A DNA stretch of 64,000 bases, taken from contig JAJTBS010000001.1 of NCBI GenBank assembly GCA_021286765.1, forward strand, positions 868,001 to 932,000, read 5' to 3'. The notes under the pieces were generated by a model. That model searched no databases. It saw nothing but the letters and a program-made list of their open reading frames with translations, and was not told the origin of the DNA. The translations under genes and the position numbers were made by a program. This DNA is from Holophagaceae bacterium (lineage in GTDB: Bacteria; Acidobacteriota; Holophagae; Holophagales; Holophagaceae). Shown here piece by piece: positions 1 through 8,045 of the stretch (the first letter of the stretch is position 1; every line of letters starts with the position of its first letter).

Positions 1-1
1 C

Positions 2-169
2 GCGGACATGCCCGCCATCGACACCGTCATCGTCGCCAGCGCCGAGGCGCCTTCCGGCATGGGCGAGCCGCCCGTGCCCCTGGCCATCCCCGCGGTGCTG
101 AACGCGGTCTTCGCGGCCACGGGCAAGCGCATCCGCCGGGTGCCGGTCAGTTCTGACTCCTTCAAGTGA
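2..169 (+). CDS. Molybdopterin-dependent xanthine/aldehyde dehydrogenase large subunit, C-terminal fragment
   Basis: Only the last 55 codons are in the window; the frame is open from base 2 to TGA at 167-169. The peptide contains GEPPVPLAIPAVLNAVFAAT followed by GKRIRR, the typical C-terminus of molybdenum hydroxylase large subunits (xanthine dehydrogenase / isoquinoline 1-oxidoreductase beta type), where the Gly-Glu-Pro stretch carries the catalytic glutamate next to the Mo site. The stop overlaps the GTG of the XdhC-type gene by 4 nt, so they are co-transcribed. The substrate cannot be told from this fragment. Confidence 0.8.
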   Translation, partial: ADMPAIDTVIVASAEAPSGMGEPPVPLAIPAVLNAVFAATGKRIRRVPVSSDSFK

Positions 170-1134
170 AAGAGCTCCAGGACATCCTGCGCCTGGTCCG
201 CGAGCGCCCGGGCCCCTTGGCCCTCGCCACCCTGGTGCGCGCCGAGGGGGCCAGCTACCGCCGCACTGGAGCACGGCTGCTGCTGGACGCCAGCGGGCCC
301 CTGCGCGGTTCCCTCAGCGGAGGCTGCCTCGAAGGCGATGTCCAGGCGCGGGCGCTGGAAGCGCTGGCCCAGGGTCGGCCGAAGCTGGTGCAGTACGACC
401 TGCGCGGCGAGCTCGATCTGGTCTGGGGCAGCGGGAGCGGCTGCGAAGGCGTGCTCGACATCCTGATCGAGCCGCTGCAGGGCTTTCCGGATTGGATGCG
501 TTGGGTCGAGCAGGCCTGGGCTTCCAGAACCGGCATCCGCCTCCACACCGATCTGGATCCGGAGCGACTCGGCCAGCGGAGCCTCCTCGCCCAGCCTGAA
601 GCTCCCAGCTCCGGTTTCACGGAGATCATCCATCCCCCCCGGGCCCTCTGGGTGCTCGGCGCCAGCGATGACAGCCGTCCCCTCGTCCACGTGGCGAAAA
701 CCCTGGGCTGGTTTGTGGGCGTGTTGGACCACCGGCCGGCCTTCGCCCAGCCGGCGCGGTTTCCCGAGGCGGATGCGGTGCGCTCGGGCCACCCTGCCCA
801 GGTGCTGCCGACCTTGCCCCTGGACGCCCGCAGCGCGGTGGTGCTCATGACCCACCACTACGCCAAGGACCTGGAAGCCCTGCGCCTGCTCCTGCCCTCG
901 AAAGCCGGCTACCTGGGCCTCATGGGCAGCCGGGCCCGGGGAGCCAGGCTCCTGGGGGAGCTGGCGGCGGAGGGCCTGCATCCCGATGAGCGGCTCCACA
1001 CACCCGTGGGCCTCGACCTCGGCGCGACGGATCCCGAAGGCATCGCCCTGGCCATCCTCGCCGAGATCCAGGCCTTCGCCGCCGAGCGCTCCGGCCGGCC
1101 GCTTCGCGGGACCCAAATCCGGGTCACACCGTGA
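166..1134 (+). CDS. XdhC/CoxI family molybdenum hydroxylase maturation protein
   Basis: 322 residues from GTG at 166, overlapping the upstream stop (GTGA). XdhC-family proteins bind molybdenum cofactor and help its sulfuration and insertion into xanthine dehydrogenase-like enzymes in the cytoplasm. The N-terminal XdhC_CoxI part (about 1-75) has GASYRRTGARLLLD and SLSGGCLEGDV. The C-terminal Rossmann-like part (about 160-310) has WVLGASDDSRPL, MTHHYAKDLEALRLL, GLMGSRARGARLL and GLDLGATDPEGIALAI, all family hallmarks. It lies between the hydroxylase subunit and a MocA-like gene with 4-nt overlaps on both sides, so it most likely serves that enzyme. Confidence 0.9.
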   Translation: MKELQDILRLVRERPGPLALATLVRAEGASYRRTGARLLLDASGPLRGSLSGGCLEGDVQARALEALAQGRPKLVQYDLRGELDLVWGSGSGCEGVLDILIEPLQGFPDWMRWVEQAWASRTGIRLHTDLDPERLGQRSLLAQPEAPSSGFTEIIHPPRALWVLGASDDSRPLVHVAKTLGWFVGVLDHRPAFAQPARFPEADAVRSGHPAQVLPTLPLDARSAVVLMTHHYAKDLEALRLLLPSKAGYLGLMGSRARGARLLGELAAEGLHPDERLHTPVGLDLGATDPEGIALAILAEIQAFAAERSGRPLRGTQIRVTP

Positions 1135-1688
1135 TCCCTGCGCTCATCCTGGCTGCCGGTTCGGGTCGGCGCATGGGCGGTCCCAAGGCCCTGCTCATGC
1201 TCGAGGGCGAAACCCTGCTCCAGCGGGCCGCGAGGATCGCCCAGGCCGCCGGTTGCGAACCTGTGACCGCCGTGGTGGGCAGCTGGGAGGCGGGTGCCCT
1301 GGATCCGCAGGTGCAGCTGGTCCGGAATGCCGAAGCCGCGGAAGGCATGGCCAGCTCCATCCGGGCGGGCGTCGCCGCCCTGCCCGGGTCCGCAAGCGCG
1401 GTCCTCATCCTCGCCATCGACCAGCCGGCGGTGGATGCGCCCCTGCTCAGGCGGCTCCTCCAGCTTCATGGCTCCCGGGATGGCACCGCCCCTGTGGCCT
1501 GCGCCTACCAAGGCAGTCTTGGCATCCCGGCGATCTTTCCGGCCCGGTTCTTTCCAGAACTGCTGGCCCTGACGGGCGACCGGGGCGCCAAGCCCATCCT
1601 CCTGCGCGAAAACGCCCTGGCCATCCCCTTCCCCGAGGGGGCCTGGGATCTCGATGCCCCGGGGGATCTCACCCGCTTCACGCGCTGA
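1131..1688 (+). CDS. MocA-like molybdenum cofactor nucleotidyltransferase (NTP transferase family)
   Basis: 185 residues, GTG start at 1131 overlapping the XdhC stop (GTGA). The N-terminal LILAAGSGRRMGGPKALL is the nucleotide-binding signature of the MobA/MocA/IspD-like fold, and AIDQPAVDAPLLRRLL supplies the metal-binding aspartate. MocA enzymes attach CMP to molybdopterin for hydroxylase-type enzymes; the location directly after XdhC fits that role. GMP versus CMP specificity is inferred from context. The 3' end overlaps the convergent HxlR gene by 11 nt. Confidence 0.82.
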   Translation: MIPALILAAGSGRRMGGPKALLMLEGETLLQRAARIAQAAGCEPVTAVVGSWEAGALDPQVQLVRNAEAAEGMASSIRAGVAALPGSASAVLILAIDQPAVDAPLLRRLLQLHGSRDGTAPVACAYQGSLGIPAIFPARFFPELLALTGDRGAKPILLRENALAIPFPEGAWDLDAPGDLTRFTR

Positions 1689-2076
1689 GCGCGGCCTTCT
1701 TCTGCAAGTGGTCGTAGCGCTTGCGGGCCTGCTCCAGTTCCGCCAGGTGGGTGCCGGCCCATTCGCAGAGGGCGCCCAGGGGCTCAATGAGGGTGTGGCC
1801 CAGCTTCGTAAGCTCGTACTCGGTGCGTGGCGGCACCTCGGGGTAGACATGGCGCGTGACCAGGCCATCCCGCTCCAGCTTGCGCAGGGTCTGGGTGAGC
1901 ATCTTCTGACTGATGCCACCCACCTGCCGGTGCAGGTCGCCATAGCGCTGCTTGCCGCGGGAGAGGAGGTAGATGAGCAAGGTGGTCCACTTGTCCGCGA
2001 TGAGATCAAGGGCCTGACGGGTGGGGCACTGGGCGCTGAAGACGTTGGGCTCGAGGGAACAGGCTTTACGAACCAT
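1678..2076 (-). CDS. HxlR family winged-helix transcriptional regulator
   Basis: 132 residues from ATG at 2076 (MVRKACSLEPNVFSAQCPTR). The frame is open further upstream, but this ATG starts the conserved HxlR N-terminus and has GGAAGG ahead of it. A winged helix covers about residues 20-105: ALDLIADKWTTLLIYLLSRG, then GISQKMLTQTLRKLERDGLV and RTEYELTKLG. A cysteine near the N-terminus (ACSLEP and the Cys before PTRQ) is typical of HxlR proteins that sense quinones, aldehydes or oxidants. It is divergent from the WrbA-like gene across 104 nt holding repeated half-sites, so it probably controls that gene and itself. Confidence 0.9.
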   Translation of the reverse strand: MVRKACSLEPNVFSAQCPTRQALDLIADKWTTLLIYLLSRGKQRYGDLHRQVGGISQKMLTQTLRKLERDGLVTRHVYPEVPPRTEYELTKLGHTLIEPLGALCEWAGTHLAELEQARKRYDHLQKKAALSA

Positions 2077-2079
2077 TGG

Positions 2080-2127
2080 GTGCCTACCTTCCAAAATAGT
2101 GCCTACTTTCTTTTTGACTGTAAGCAC
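2080..2127. promoter_or_regulatory. Putative HxlR operator: repeated GTGCCTAC half-sites
   Basis: In the divergent intergenic region GTGCCTAC occurs at 2080-2087 and again at 2099-2106. A near-perfect inverted copy, GTAAGCAC, lies at 2120-2127 (7 of 8 match to the reverse complement), giving an inverted repeat with a 13-nt spacer. A TATTTT box for the hxlR direction (complement of 2093-2098) lies between the two direct copies. HxlR-family dimers bind such short inverted repeats; that this regulator binds here is inference. Confidence 0.5.
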
Positions 2128-2180
2128 CTAAAGTTTGGGCCACGAGCCATTCGAAAGCAAGTGCTCGATGAGGAGGCAGC

Positions 2181-2732
2181 ATGACTCAGATCGCCATCGT
2201 GTTCCACAGCGGCTATGGCCACACCAGGGTGGTGGCAGAGCGGGTGAAGGCCGGCGCCGAAGCCGTACCCGGCACCCAGGCCACCCTCGTCCCCGTCGAG
2301 GAGGTCGAGGCCCACTGGGCGGACCTGGAGGCCGCCGACGCCATCGTCTTCGGCAGCCCCACCTACATGGGCAGCGTGAGCGGACCCTTCAAGACCTTCA
2401 TGGATGCCAGCTCCAAGGCCTGGTACGAGCGGAAGTGGCAGGACAAGCTGGCGGCGGGATTCACCATCAGCGGCAGCCCCAGTGGCGACAAGCTGAACAC
2501 CCTGCAGACCCTCATGATCTTCGCCATGCAGCACGGCATGGTCTGGGTCGGCCTCACGGACTTGCCTCAGAACGAGGCGGGGACCAACCGCCTTGGCAGC
2601 TTCAGCGGCGTCATGGCGCAGGCCGGCCAGGTGGCCCCCGAGGTCGAGCCCAATGAGGCTGACCGCAAGGGCGCCGAGCGTCTCGGCCAGCGCATCGCCA
2701 CCGCCAGTGCCCGCTGGGCCAAGGTTTCCTGA
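2181..2732 (+). CDS. WrbA-like NAD(P)H:quinone oxidoreductase / flavodoxin-fold FMN protein
   Basis: 183 residues, ATG at 2181 with a strong GAGGAGG ribosome site. Flavodoxin-fold quinone reductases use FMN and NAD(P)H for two-electron reduction of quinones in the cytoplasm. The phosphate-binding loop is HSGYGHTRVVAERV (about 9-22) and the second FMN loop is VFGSPTYMGSVSGPFKTFMD. The length suits the WrbA/NADPH-dependent FMN reductase family. It is divergent from an HxlR regulator, a common arrangement for quinone- or electrophile-induced reductases. True WrbA versus another flavodoxin-like reductase is not resolved. Confidence 0.82.
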   Translation: MTQIAIVFHSGYGHTRVVAERVKAGAEAVPGTQATLVPVEEVEAHWADLEAADAIVFGSPTYMGSVSGPFKTFMDASSKAWYERKWQDKLAAGFTISGSPSGDKLNTLQTLMIFAMQHGMVWVGLTDLPQNEAGTNRLGSFSGVMAQAGQVAPEVEPNEADRKGAERLGQRIATASARWAKVS

Positions 2733-2761
2733 CCCTGGCATCCGCGACCGAGGAGATTGTC

Positions 2762-2803
2762 ATGACCGAGAAACGGCCCAGTTCCGTTAATCTGGACTTC
2801 TGA
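2762..2803 (+). CDS. Possible 13-codon leader mini-ORF upstream of thioredoxin
   Basis: ATG at 2762 is preceded by AGGAG at 2751-2755 with 6-nt spacing and runs to TGA at 2801 (MTEKRPSSVNLDF). It fills most of the 86-nt gap between the WrbA-like and thioredoxin genes, and its stop lies 6 nt before the thioredoxin Shine-Dalgarno. It could be a translated leader, a translational coupler, or chance. There is no homology evidence; the only support is the ribosome site and the placement. Confidence 0.25.
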   Translation: MTEKRPSSVNLDF

Positions 2804-2818
2804 AACAGGAGTCCCGGC

Positions 2819-3139
2819 ATGTCCAGCCTCATTCCCCATTTGACCGACAAGACCTTCACTGCAGCTGTGGCCACGGGCACCACCGTCGTGGATTTCTGGG
2901 CGCCCTGGTGCGCCCCCTGCCGCGAGATCGCCCCGGTCACCGAGCTCCTGGCCGCCGAATTCAAGGGAAAGGCCTCATTCGCGAAGTTGAACGTGGATGA
3001 CTACACCCCGCTTTCCGAGCAGTACGACGTACTGAGCATGCCCACCCTGGTGATCTTCAAGGATGGCGAGCCCACGGACCGCATCGTGGGCTCCTTGCCC
3101 ATCGAGCAGCTCCGGGCCCGCATCCAGCAGGCCATCTGA
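2819..3139 (+). CDS. Thioredoxin
   Basis: 106 residues, ATG at 2819 with AGGAG 8 nt upstream. A single thioredoxin fold: VVDFWAPWCAPCREIAP carries the redox pair Cys31 and Cys34, and MPTLVIFKDGE supplies the cis-proline loop. The active site is CAPC rather than the classical CGPC, a known natural variant. There is no signal peptide, so it is a cytoplasmic disulfide reductant. It sits between the WrbA-like and nitroreductase genes, consistent with a small redox-stress group. Confidence 0.92.
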   Translation: MSSLIPHLTDKTFTAAVATGTTVVDFWAPWCAPCREIAPVTELLAAEFKGKASFAKLNVDDYTPLSEQYDVLSMPTLVIFKDGEPTDRIVGSLPIEQLRARIQQAI

Positions 3140-3167
3140 ACCCGTCAACCCCGATCCTGAGGAACCC

Positions 3168-3818
3168 ATGAGCTCCATTGCTGGCGAGAGCCTGCTCCAA
3201 CAGCTGAACTGGCGCTACGCCACCAAGAAATTCGACGCCACGAAGAAGATCTCCCCGGCAGACTGGGCCGTGCTCGAACAGGCCCTGATCCTCACGGCCT
3301 CCAGCTACGGCCTCCAGCCCTGGAAGTTCATCATCGTCACCGATCCGGCCCTCAAGGCGAAGCTGCGCCCCGCCTCCTGGAACCAGTCCCAGGTGGAGGA
3401 TTGCAGCCACCTGGTGGTCTTCACCGCCAAACAGGACATCACCGAAGCCGATCTGGATCGTTTCCTCGCCCGCACGGCCGAGGTGCGTGGCACCACCGTG
3501 GAGAGCCTCGCTGGCTACAAGGGCTACATGCTGGGCGACCTCGTGAAGGGGCCACGCCATGCCGTCATCCACGAGTGGGCCGCCCGCCAGACCTACATCG
3601 CCATGGGCAACCTGCTCACCTCCGCAGCCCTCCTGGGCATCGATGCCTGCCCCTTCGAGGGCATCGAGCCGGCCAAGTACGACGAGATCCTGGGCCTCAA
3701 GGGCAGCGGCTATGCCACCATCAGTGCCTGCCCGGTGGGCTATCGCGCTGAGGACGACAAGTACGCCACCGCTCCCAAGGTGCGGTTCGAAGCGAAGGAC
3801 GTCGTCGACCACCGCTGA
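3168..3818 (+). CDS. NAD(P)H-dependent oxidoreductase, nitroreductase family
   Basis: 216 residues from ATG at 3168. The open frame runs further upstream into the thioredoxin gene, but this ATG gives the family N-terminus, LLQQLNWRYATKKFD. Members are FMN dimers that reduce nitro compounds or quinones. Visible FMN-contact features are RYATKKFD, SSYGLQPWKFIIV and the C-terminal YATISACPVGYRAEDDK segment (NfsB/YfkO-like). It lies 28 nt after thioredoxin in the same direction. The physiological substrate is unknown. Confidence 0.88.
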   Translation: MSSIAGESLLQQLNWRYATKKFDATKKISPADWAVLEQALILTASSYGLQPWKFIIVTDPALKAKLRPASWNQSQVEDCSHLVVFTAKQDITEADLDRFLARTAEVRGTTVESLAGYKGYMLGDLVKGPRHAVIHEWAARQTYIAMGNLLTSAALLGIDACPFEGIEPAKYDEILGLKGSGYATISACPVGYRAEDDKYATAPKVRFEAKDVVDHR

Positions 3819-3894
3819 CCTTCTCCCTGCCAGGGCCCGGGGGTCGGCACTCGCCACTCCCGGGCCTCATACTTGATACCCATAGGAGGTCCCC

Positions 3895-4884
3895 ATGCTG
3901 ACCCGCACACTCGGAACCCAGGGACTCACGGTGTCGGCCCTCGGCCTCGGCTGCATGGGCATGTCGGACTTCTACGGCCAGCGGGATGACGCGGAATCCG
4001 CGGCCACCATCCACCACGCCGTGGAGCGGGGCATCACCTTCTTCGACACCGCCGACATGTACGGACCGCACACCAACGAGACCCTGGTGGGTCAGGCGCT
4101 GGCAGGCGTGCGCCACAACGTGGTGATCGCCACAAAATTCGGCATCCTCCGTGCCCCGGCCAACCCGGCCGTGCGCGGAGTCTGCGGCCGTCCCGACTAC
4201 GTTCGCAGTGCCTGTGAAGCCAGCCTCAAACGCCTGGGCGTGGAAACCATCGACCTCTACTACCAGCACCGGGTGGACCCCCAGGTGCCCATCGAGGAGA
4301 CCGTGGGCGCCATGGCCGAACTGGTGAGGATGGGCAAGGTGCGCTTCCTGGGGCTTTCAGAAGTGAGCCCCGCCACCTTGCGCCGGGCCCACGCGGTGCA
4401 CCCCATCAGTGCCGTGCAGTCCGAGTACTCCCTGTGGACCCGCGATCCCGAGGAGGGCCTGCTGCAGACCTGCCGGGAGCTGGGCGTGGGCTTTGTGCCC
4501 TACAGCCCCCTGGGCCGGGGTTTCCTCACGGGCCAGATCCGGCGCTTCGAGGACTTCGAGCCCGGCGACTACCGGCGGAACTCGCCCCGCTTCCAGGGGG
4601 AGAACTTCCAGAAGAACCTGGACCTGGTGGCCCGCCTCCAGGGCATGGCCAGCGCCCGGGGCTGCACGGCCTCCCAGCTGGCCCTGGCCTGGGTGCTGGG
4701 CCAGGGCGGCGACCTGGCACCCATCCCCGGCACCAAGCGCCGGGATCGCCTGGACGAGAACCTGGGCGCGCTGGAGCAGGTGCTGTGCCCTGGCGAGCTC
4801 CAGGAGCTGAGCGGCCTGTTCCCGCCTGGCGCGGCCGCGGGCACCCGCTATCCCGAGGCGATGATGCACATGGTGAACCGTTAG
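3895..4884 (+). CDS. Aldo/keto reductase
   Basis: 329 residues, ATG at 3895 with AGGAGG upstream. NADPH-dependent TIM-barrel reductase of the YajO/AKR13-like type. The catalytic tetrad is visible: Asp and Tyr in [16 protein letters not shown], Lys in VVIATKFG, His in YYQHRVDP. The C-terminal cofactor loop reads [18 protein letters not shown]. It probably reduces aldehydes or ketones. The next gene follows after 22 nt on the same strand and could be co-transcribed. Confidence 0.92.
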   Translation: MLTRTLGTQGLTVSALGLGCMGMSDFYGQRDDAESAATIHHAVERGITFFDTADMYGPHTNETLVGQALAGVRHNVVIATKFGILRAPANPAVRGVCGRPDYVRSACEASLKRLGVETIDLYYQHRVDPQVPIEETVGAMAELVRMGKVRFLGLSEVSPATLRRAHAVHPISAVQSEYSLWTRDPEEGLLQTCRELGVGFVPYSPLGRGFLTGQIRRFEDFEPGDYRRNSPRFQGENFQKNLDLVARLQGMASARGCTASQLALAWVLGQGGDLAPIPGTKRRDRLDENLGALEQVLCPGELQELSGLFPPGAAAGTRYPEAMMHMVNR

Positions 4885-4906
4885 CATCCAAATCCCGGGA
4901 GGACCC

Positions 4907-5767
4907 ATGGCCCGCCGGACGGAGGCCCATGCCGACAATGCCCCCGGCCCCTTCTTCGTTGACCGGACCTGCATCGACTGCGGCACCTGCTATCAGTTCG
5001 CACCGGCCACCTTCCAGGACGGCGGCGACCATGCGAAGGTCCACACTCAGCCTGGGGATCCCGTCTCGCGGCTATGGGCTTCCATGGCCCTGGTGGCCTG
5101 TCCCGTGGGCTCCATCGGCACCGATGACAAGACTGATGTTGCCAGGGCTACCCAGGCCTTCCCCCACGCCCTCGCCGACGAGGTCTATTTCTGCGGCTAT
5201 GCCAGCGAGAAGAGCTTTGGCGCCTGGAGCTACCTGATCCGCCGGTCCAAGGGCAATGTGCTCATGGATTCGCCCCGGGCCGCGGAACCGCTCATGGCGA
5301 ACCTGGAGGCCCTGGGCGGGGTGGCGATGATGGTGCTCAGCCACCAGGATGATGTGGCGGACCATGCCGCCTACCGTGAGCGGTTCAAGTGCGAGCGGGT
5401 CATGCACCGGGCCGACCGGATGACCGGCCTGGAGAAGCTCGTGGACGGAGACGAACCCATCGCCCTCGCCGAAGACCTGCTGATCATCCCGACCCCGGGC
5501 CACACGGCCGGGAGCCTCTGCCTGCTCTATCGCGACTTCCTGTTCACGGGAGATCACCTCTGGTGGAACCCGGAGGCGGGCCGGCTGTCCGCGTCCCGCG
5601 CCTACAACTGGCATTCCTGGGAACGGCAGCTGGCCAGCCTGGAGAAACTGCTGGCCTTCGACTTCAGCTGGGTGCTTCCGGGCCACGGATTTCTTCACAA
5701 AGCGGAAAGCCCCGAGGCCATGCGGCGCGACCTGGAGCAGGCCATCCGGCATCTCAGGAGCCTTTGA
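4907..5767 (+). CDS. 4Fe-4S ferredoxin domain fused to an MBL-fold metallo-hydrolase
   Basis: 286 residues, ATG at 4907 with GGGAGG upstream. Residues 15-75 form a single-cluster ferredoxin: Cys22, Cys25 and Cys28 in TCIDCGTC plus Cys65 in ACPVGSIGT. Residues about 95-286 are a metallo-beta-lactamase fold: SHQDDVADH (His146, Asp148, Asp149, His153) stands in for HxHxDH, followed by His199 in PTPGHTAGS, Asp216 in FTGDH and His260 in LPGHG. The Asp-rich first motif marks a distinct MBL subgroup. The role is unknown; the cluster may sense or deliver electrons to the hydrolase or a partner such as the adjacent aldo/keto reductase. Confidence 0.85.
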   Translation: MARRTEAHADNAPGPFFVDRTCIDCGTCYQFAPATFQDGGDHAKVHTQPGDPVSRLWASMALVACPVGSIGTDDKTDVARATQAFPHALADEVYFCGYASEKSFGAWSYLIRRSKGNVLMDSPRAAEPLMANLEALGGVAMMVLSHQDDVADHAAYRERFKCERVMHRADRMTGLEKLVDGDEPIALAEDLLIIPTPGHTAGSLCLLYRDFLFTGDHLWWNPEAGRLSASRAYNWHSWERQLASLEKLLAFDFSWVLPGHGFLHKAESPEAMRRDLEQAIRHLRSL

Positions 5768-5818
5768 TCGCCGTCTGAGGGAAGCCGTGGGAAACTTGGG
5801 GGTTCCGCTGGAGCTCCC

Positions 5819-7483
5819 ATGTCTGCCGCTTCCGAATCCCCAGTCATCACCGCTCCCCGCGGCACCCATCTGCACTGCAAGGGCTGGGTACAGGAGGCGG
5901 CCCTGCGCATGCTCATGAACAACCTGGATCCCGAGGTGGCCGAGCGCCCGGAGGATCTCGTGGTCTACGGCGGCCTGGGCAAGGCCGCGCGCAACTGGGA
6001 CTGCTTCCACGCCATCGTGAAGGAACTGAAGCACCTGGGCGATGACGAGACCTTGCTGGTGCAGAGCGGCAAGCCCGTGGGCGTGGTGAAGACCCATGCC
6101 GACGCGCCCCGGGTCCTCATCGCCAACTCCAACCTGGTGCCGAAGTGGGCCACCTGGGAGCACTTCCGCGAGCTCGACCAGAAGGGCCTCATGATGTACG
6201 GCCAGATGACCGCCGGCAGCTGGATCTACATCGGCAGCCAGGGCATCGTCCAGGGCACGTACGAGACCTTCGCCGAGGCCGCCCGCCAGCATTTCCATGG
6301 CACCCTGGCCGGTACCTGGACGCTGACCGCCGGCCTCGGCGGCATGGGCGGCGCCCAGCCCCTGGCCGTCACCATGAACGGTGGTGTCTGCCTGGCCATC
6401 GAGGTGGATCAGACCCGCATCCAGAAGCGCATCGATACCCGCTACCTCGACGAGTGGACCGACAACCTCGACACGGCCCTGGCCCTGGTGGATCAATACG
6501 TGGATGCGCAGGAGGCCCGCAGCATCGGCCTGCTGGGCAACGCTGCCGAGTTGCTGCCCGAGATCCTGAAGCGCGGCTACATTCCCCAGCTCGTCACGGA
6601 CCAAACCTCGGCCCATGACGAATACAACGGCTACATTCCCGCGGGCATGACCCTGGAGCAGGCCGCCGCCATGCGTAAGGCCGAGCCCGAAGCCTACGTG
6701 CAGCGTGCCCTGGCCTCCATGCGCACCCACGTGGAGGCCATGATCGAGTTCCAGCGCCGCGGCTCGGTCACCTTCGACTACGGCAACAACATCCGCGCCC
6801 AGGCCCAGCGGGCCGGCTGCGAGAACGCCTTCGCCTTCCCCGGCTTCGTGCCCGCCTTCATCCGGCCCCTCTTCTGCAAGGGCATCGGCCCCTTCCGCTG
6901 GGCCGCGCTCTCGGGCGATCCCGCGGACATCGCCGTCACCGACGCCGCCATGATGGAGCTGTTCCCCGAGAACGAGGGCATGGTCCGCTGGATCAAGGCC
7001 GCCCAGGAGAAGATCGCCTTCCAGGGGCTGCCCGCCCGCATCTGCTGGATCGGCGCAGGGGAACGCCACCTGGCGGGCCTCAAGTTCAACGAGCTGGTGC
7101 GCACCGGCAAGGTAAAGGCCCCCATCGTCATCGGCCGCGACCACCTGGACAGTGGCAGTGTGGCCAGCCCCAACCGCGAGACCGAGGCCATGAAGGATGG
7201 TTCCGATGCCGTCAGCGACTGGCCGCTGCTGAACGCCATGACCGCCGTGGGCGGCGGCGCCTCCTGGGTGAGCTTCCACCATGGCGGTGGTGTGGGCATG
7301 GGCTACAGCCAGCACAGCGGCGTGGTCATCGTGGCCGACGGCACCGAGCGCGCCGAGCGCTGCATCACCCGCGTCCTCTGGAACGATCCGGCCATGGGCG
7401 TCTTCCGTCACGCCGACGCCGGCTACGACAGCGCCCGCGAGCACGCCGAAACCATCGGCCTGCACATCCCCATGAAGGGTTGA
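5819..7483 (+). CDS. hutU: Urocanate hydratase
   Basis: 554 residues, ATG at 5819. It converts urocanate to imidazolone propionate, the second step of histidine degradation, using tightly bound NAD+. The protein matches the family from end to end: an N-terminal [18 protein letters not shown] segment, [17 protein letters not shown], the urocanase signature [16 protein letters not shown], and a conserved C-terminus [15 protein letters not shown]. Length is normal (about 550). No hutH, hutI or hutG is in the window, so the gene is separated from the rest of the pathway here. Confidence 0.97.
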   Translation: MSAASESPVITAPRGTHLHCKGWVQEAALRMLMNNLDPEVAERPEDLVVYGGLGKAARNWDCFHAIVKELKHLGDDETLLVQSGKPVGVVKTHADAPRVLIANSNLVPKWATWEHFRELDQKGLMMYGQMTAGSWIYIGSQGIVQGTYETFAEAARQHFHGTLAGTWTLTAGLGGMGGAQPLAVTMNGGVCLAIEVDQTRIQKRIDTRYLDEWTDNLDTALALVDQYVDAQEARSIGLLGNAAELLPEILKRGYIPQLVTDQTSAHDEYNGYIPAGMTLEQAAAMRKAEPEAYVQRALASMRTHVEAMIEFQRRGSVTFDYGNNIRAQAQRAGCENAFAFPGFVPAFIRPLFCKGIGPFRWAALSGDPADIAVTDAAMMELFPENEGMVRWIKAAQEKIAFQGLPARICWIGAGERHLAGLKFNELVRTGKVKAPIVIGRDHLDSGSVASPNRETEAMKDGSDAVSDWPLLNAMTAVGGGASWVSFHHGGGVGMGYSQHSGVVIVADGTERAERCITRVLWNDPAMGVFRHADAGYDSAREHAETIGLHIPMKG

Positions 7484-7485
7484 CC

Positions 7486-7884
7486 ATGTCCCGCCCCTGC
7501 CCCTGCACCTCCAAGAAACCCTATGACCGCTGCTGTGGCCCCTACCACTCAGGGCAGGCCCTGCCGGAGACGGCCGAGCTGCTCATGCGCTCCCGTTTTT
7601 CGGCCTATGCCCTGGGCAAAGCGGACTACCTCATCGCCACCCGGCCGGAAGCGAAGCGGGCGGAGGAGAACCGGGAGGAGCTGGCCGCCTACTGCAAGTC
7701 GGTCCAGGCCGTCGGGCTCAAGATCGTAGGCAAGGAGAAGGGCGGCAAGAGCGACGACACGGGCCTCGTGACCTTCCATGCCAGCCTCCAGTCCAATGGG
7801 CGCCGCACCCTCCACATCGAAACCAGCACCTTTGCCCGGGAGAACGGGCGCTGGGTGTATGTCGATGGTGTTGTAAAGGAATAA
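7486..7884 (+). CDS. YchJ family protein with N-terminal SEC-C zinc motif
   Basis: 132 residues from ATG at 7486, 2 nt after the hutU stop. The SEC-C motif CPCTSKKPYDRCCGPYHSG (about 3-21) has the CPC...CC zinc-ligand pattern. The rest is the YchJ/NTF2-like domain, with ELLMRSRFSAYALGKADYLI and a terminal VDGVVKE. The function of YchJ is not established; the zinc motif resembles the SecA C-terminus. Cysteine content and length fit the family. Confidence 0.85.
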   Translation: MSRPCPCTSKKPYDRCCGPYHSGQALPETAELLMRSRFSAYALGKADYLIATRPEAKRAEENREELAAYCKSVQAVGLKIVGKEKGGKSDDTGLVTFHASLQSNGRRTLHIETSTFARENGRWVYVDGVVKE

Positions 7885-8045
7885 CGGGAGCCGATTTCTC
7901 CCATCCAGCCCCTAGGCGGCCGAAGCCCTCCTGCTGGCCCCAGCGGGGCAGTAGTCATTTTTAACCTACCCGTCTTTTTCATGGGCAAACCGTGAAAATT
8001 CAAGGATCAGCGGCTGTCTTCCGAGAAATCCCTTGAGGGCAAGCC

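Noticed and set aside
3834-3866. Hairpin GGCCCGGG...CCCGGGCC after the nitroreductase gene as a terminator
   Set aside because: The loop is 17 nt and no T-tract follows, so an intrinsic terminator is not supported.
5072-7465. Very long open frame on the minus strand opposite hutU and the ferredoxin-MBL gene
   Set aside because: The His/Gly/Val-rich translation has no domain pattern. It is the mirror of strongly GC3-biased genes on the other strand, which are unmistakable.
7970-8030. Possible GEMM (cyclic dinucleotide) riboswitch, because of GGGCAAACCGTGAAA
   Set aside because: The second conserved half (GGGACGCAAAGCC-like) and the receptor stems are missing; only one short string matches.
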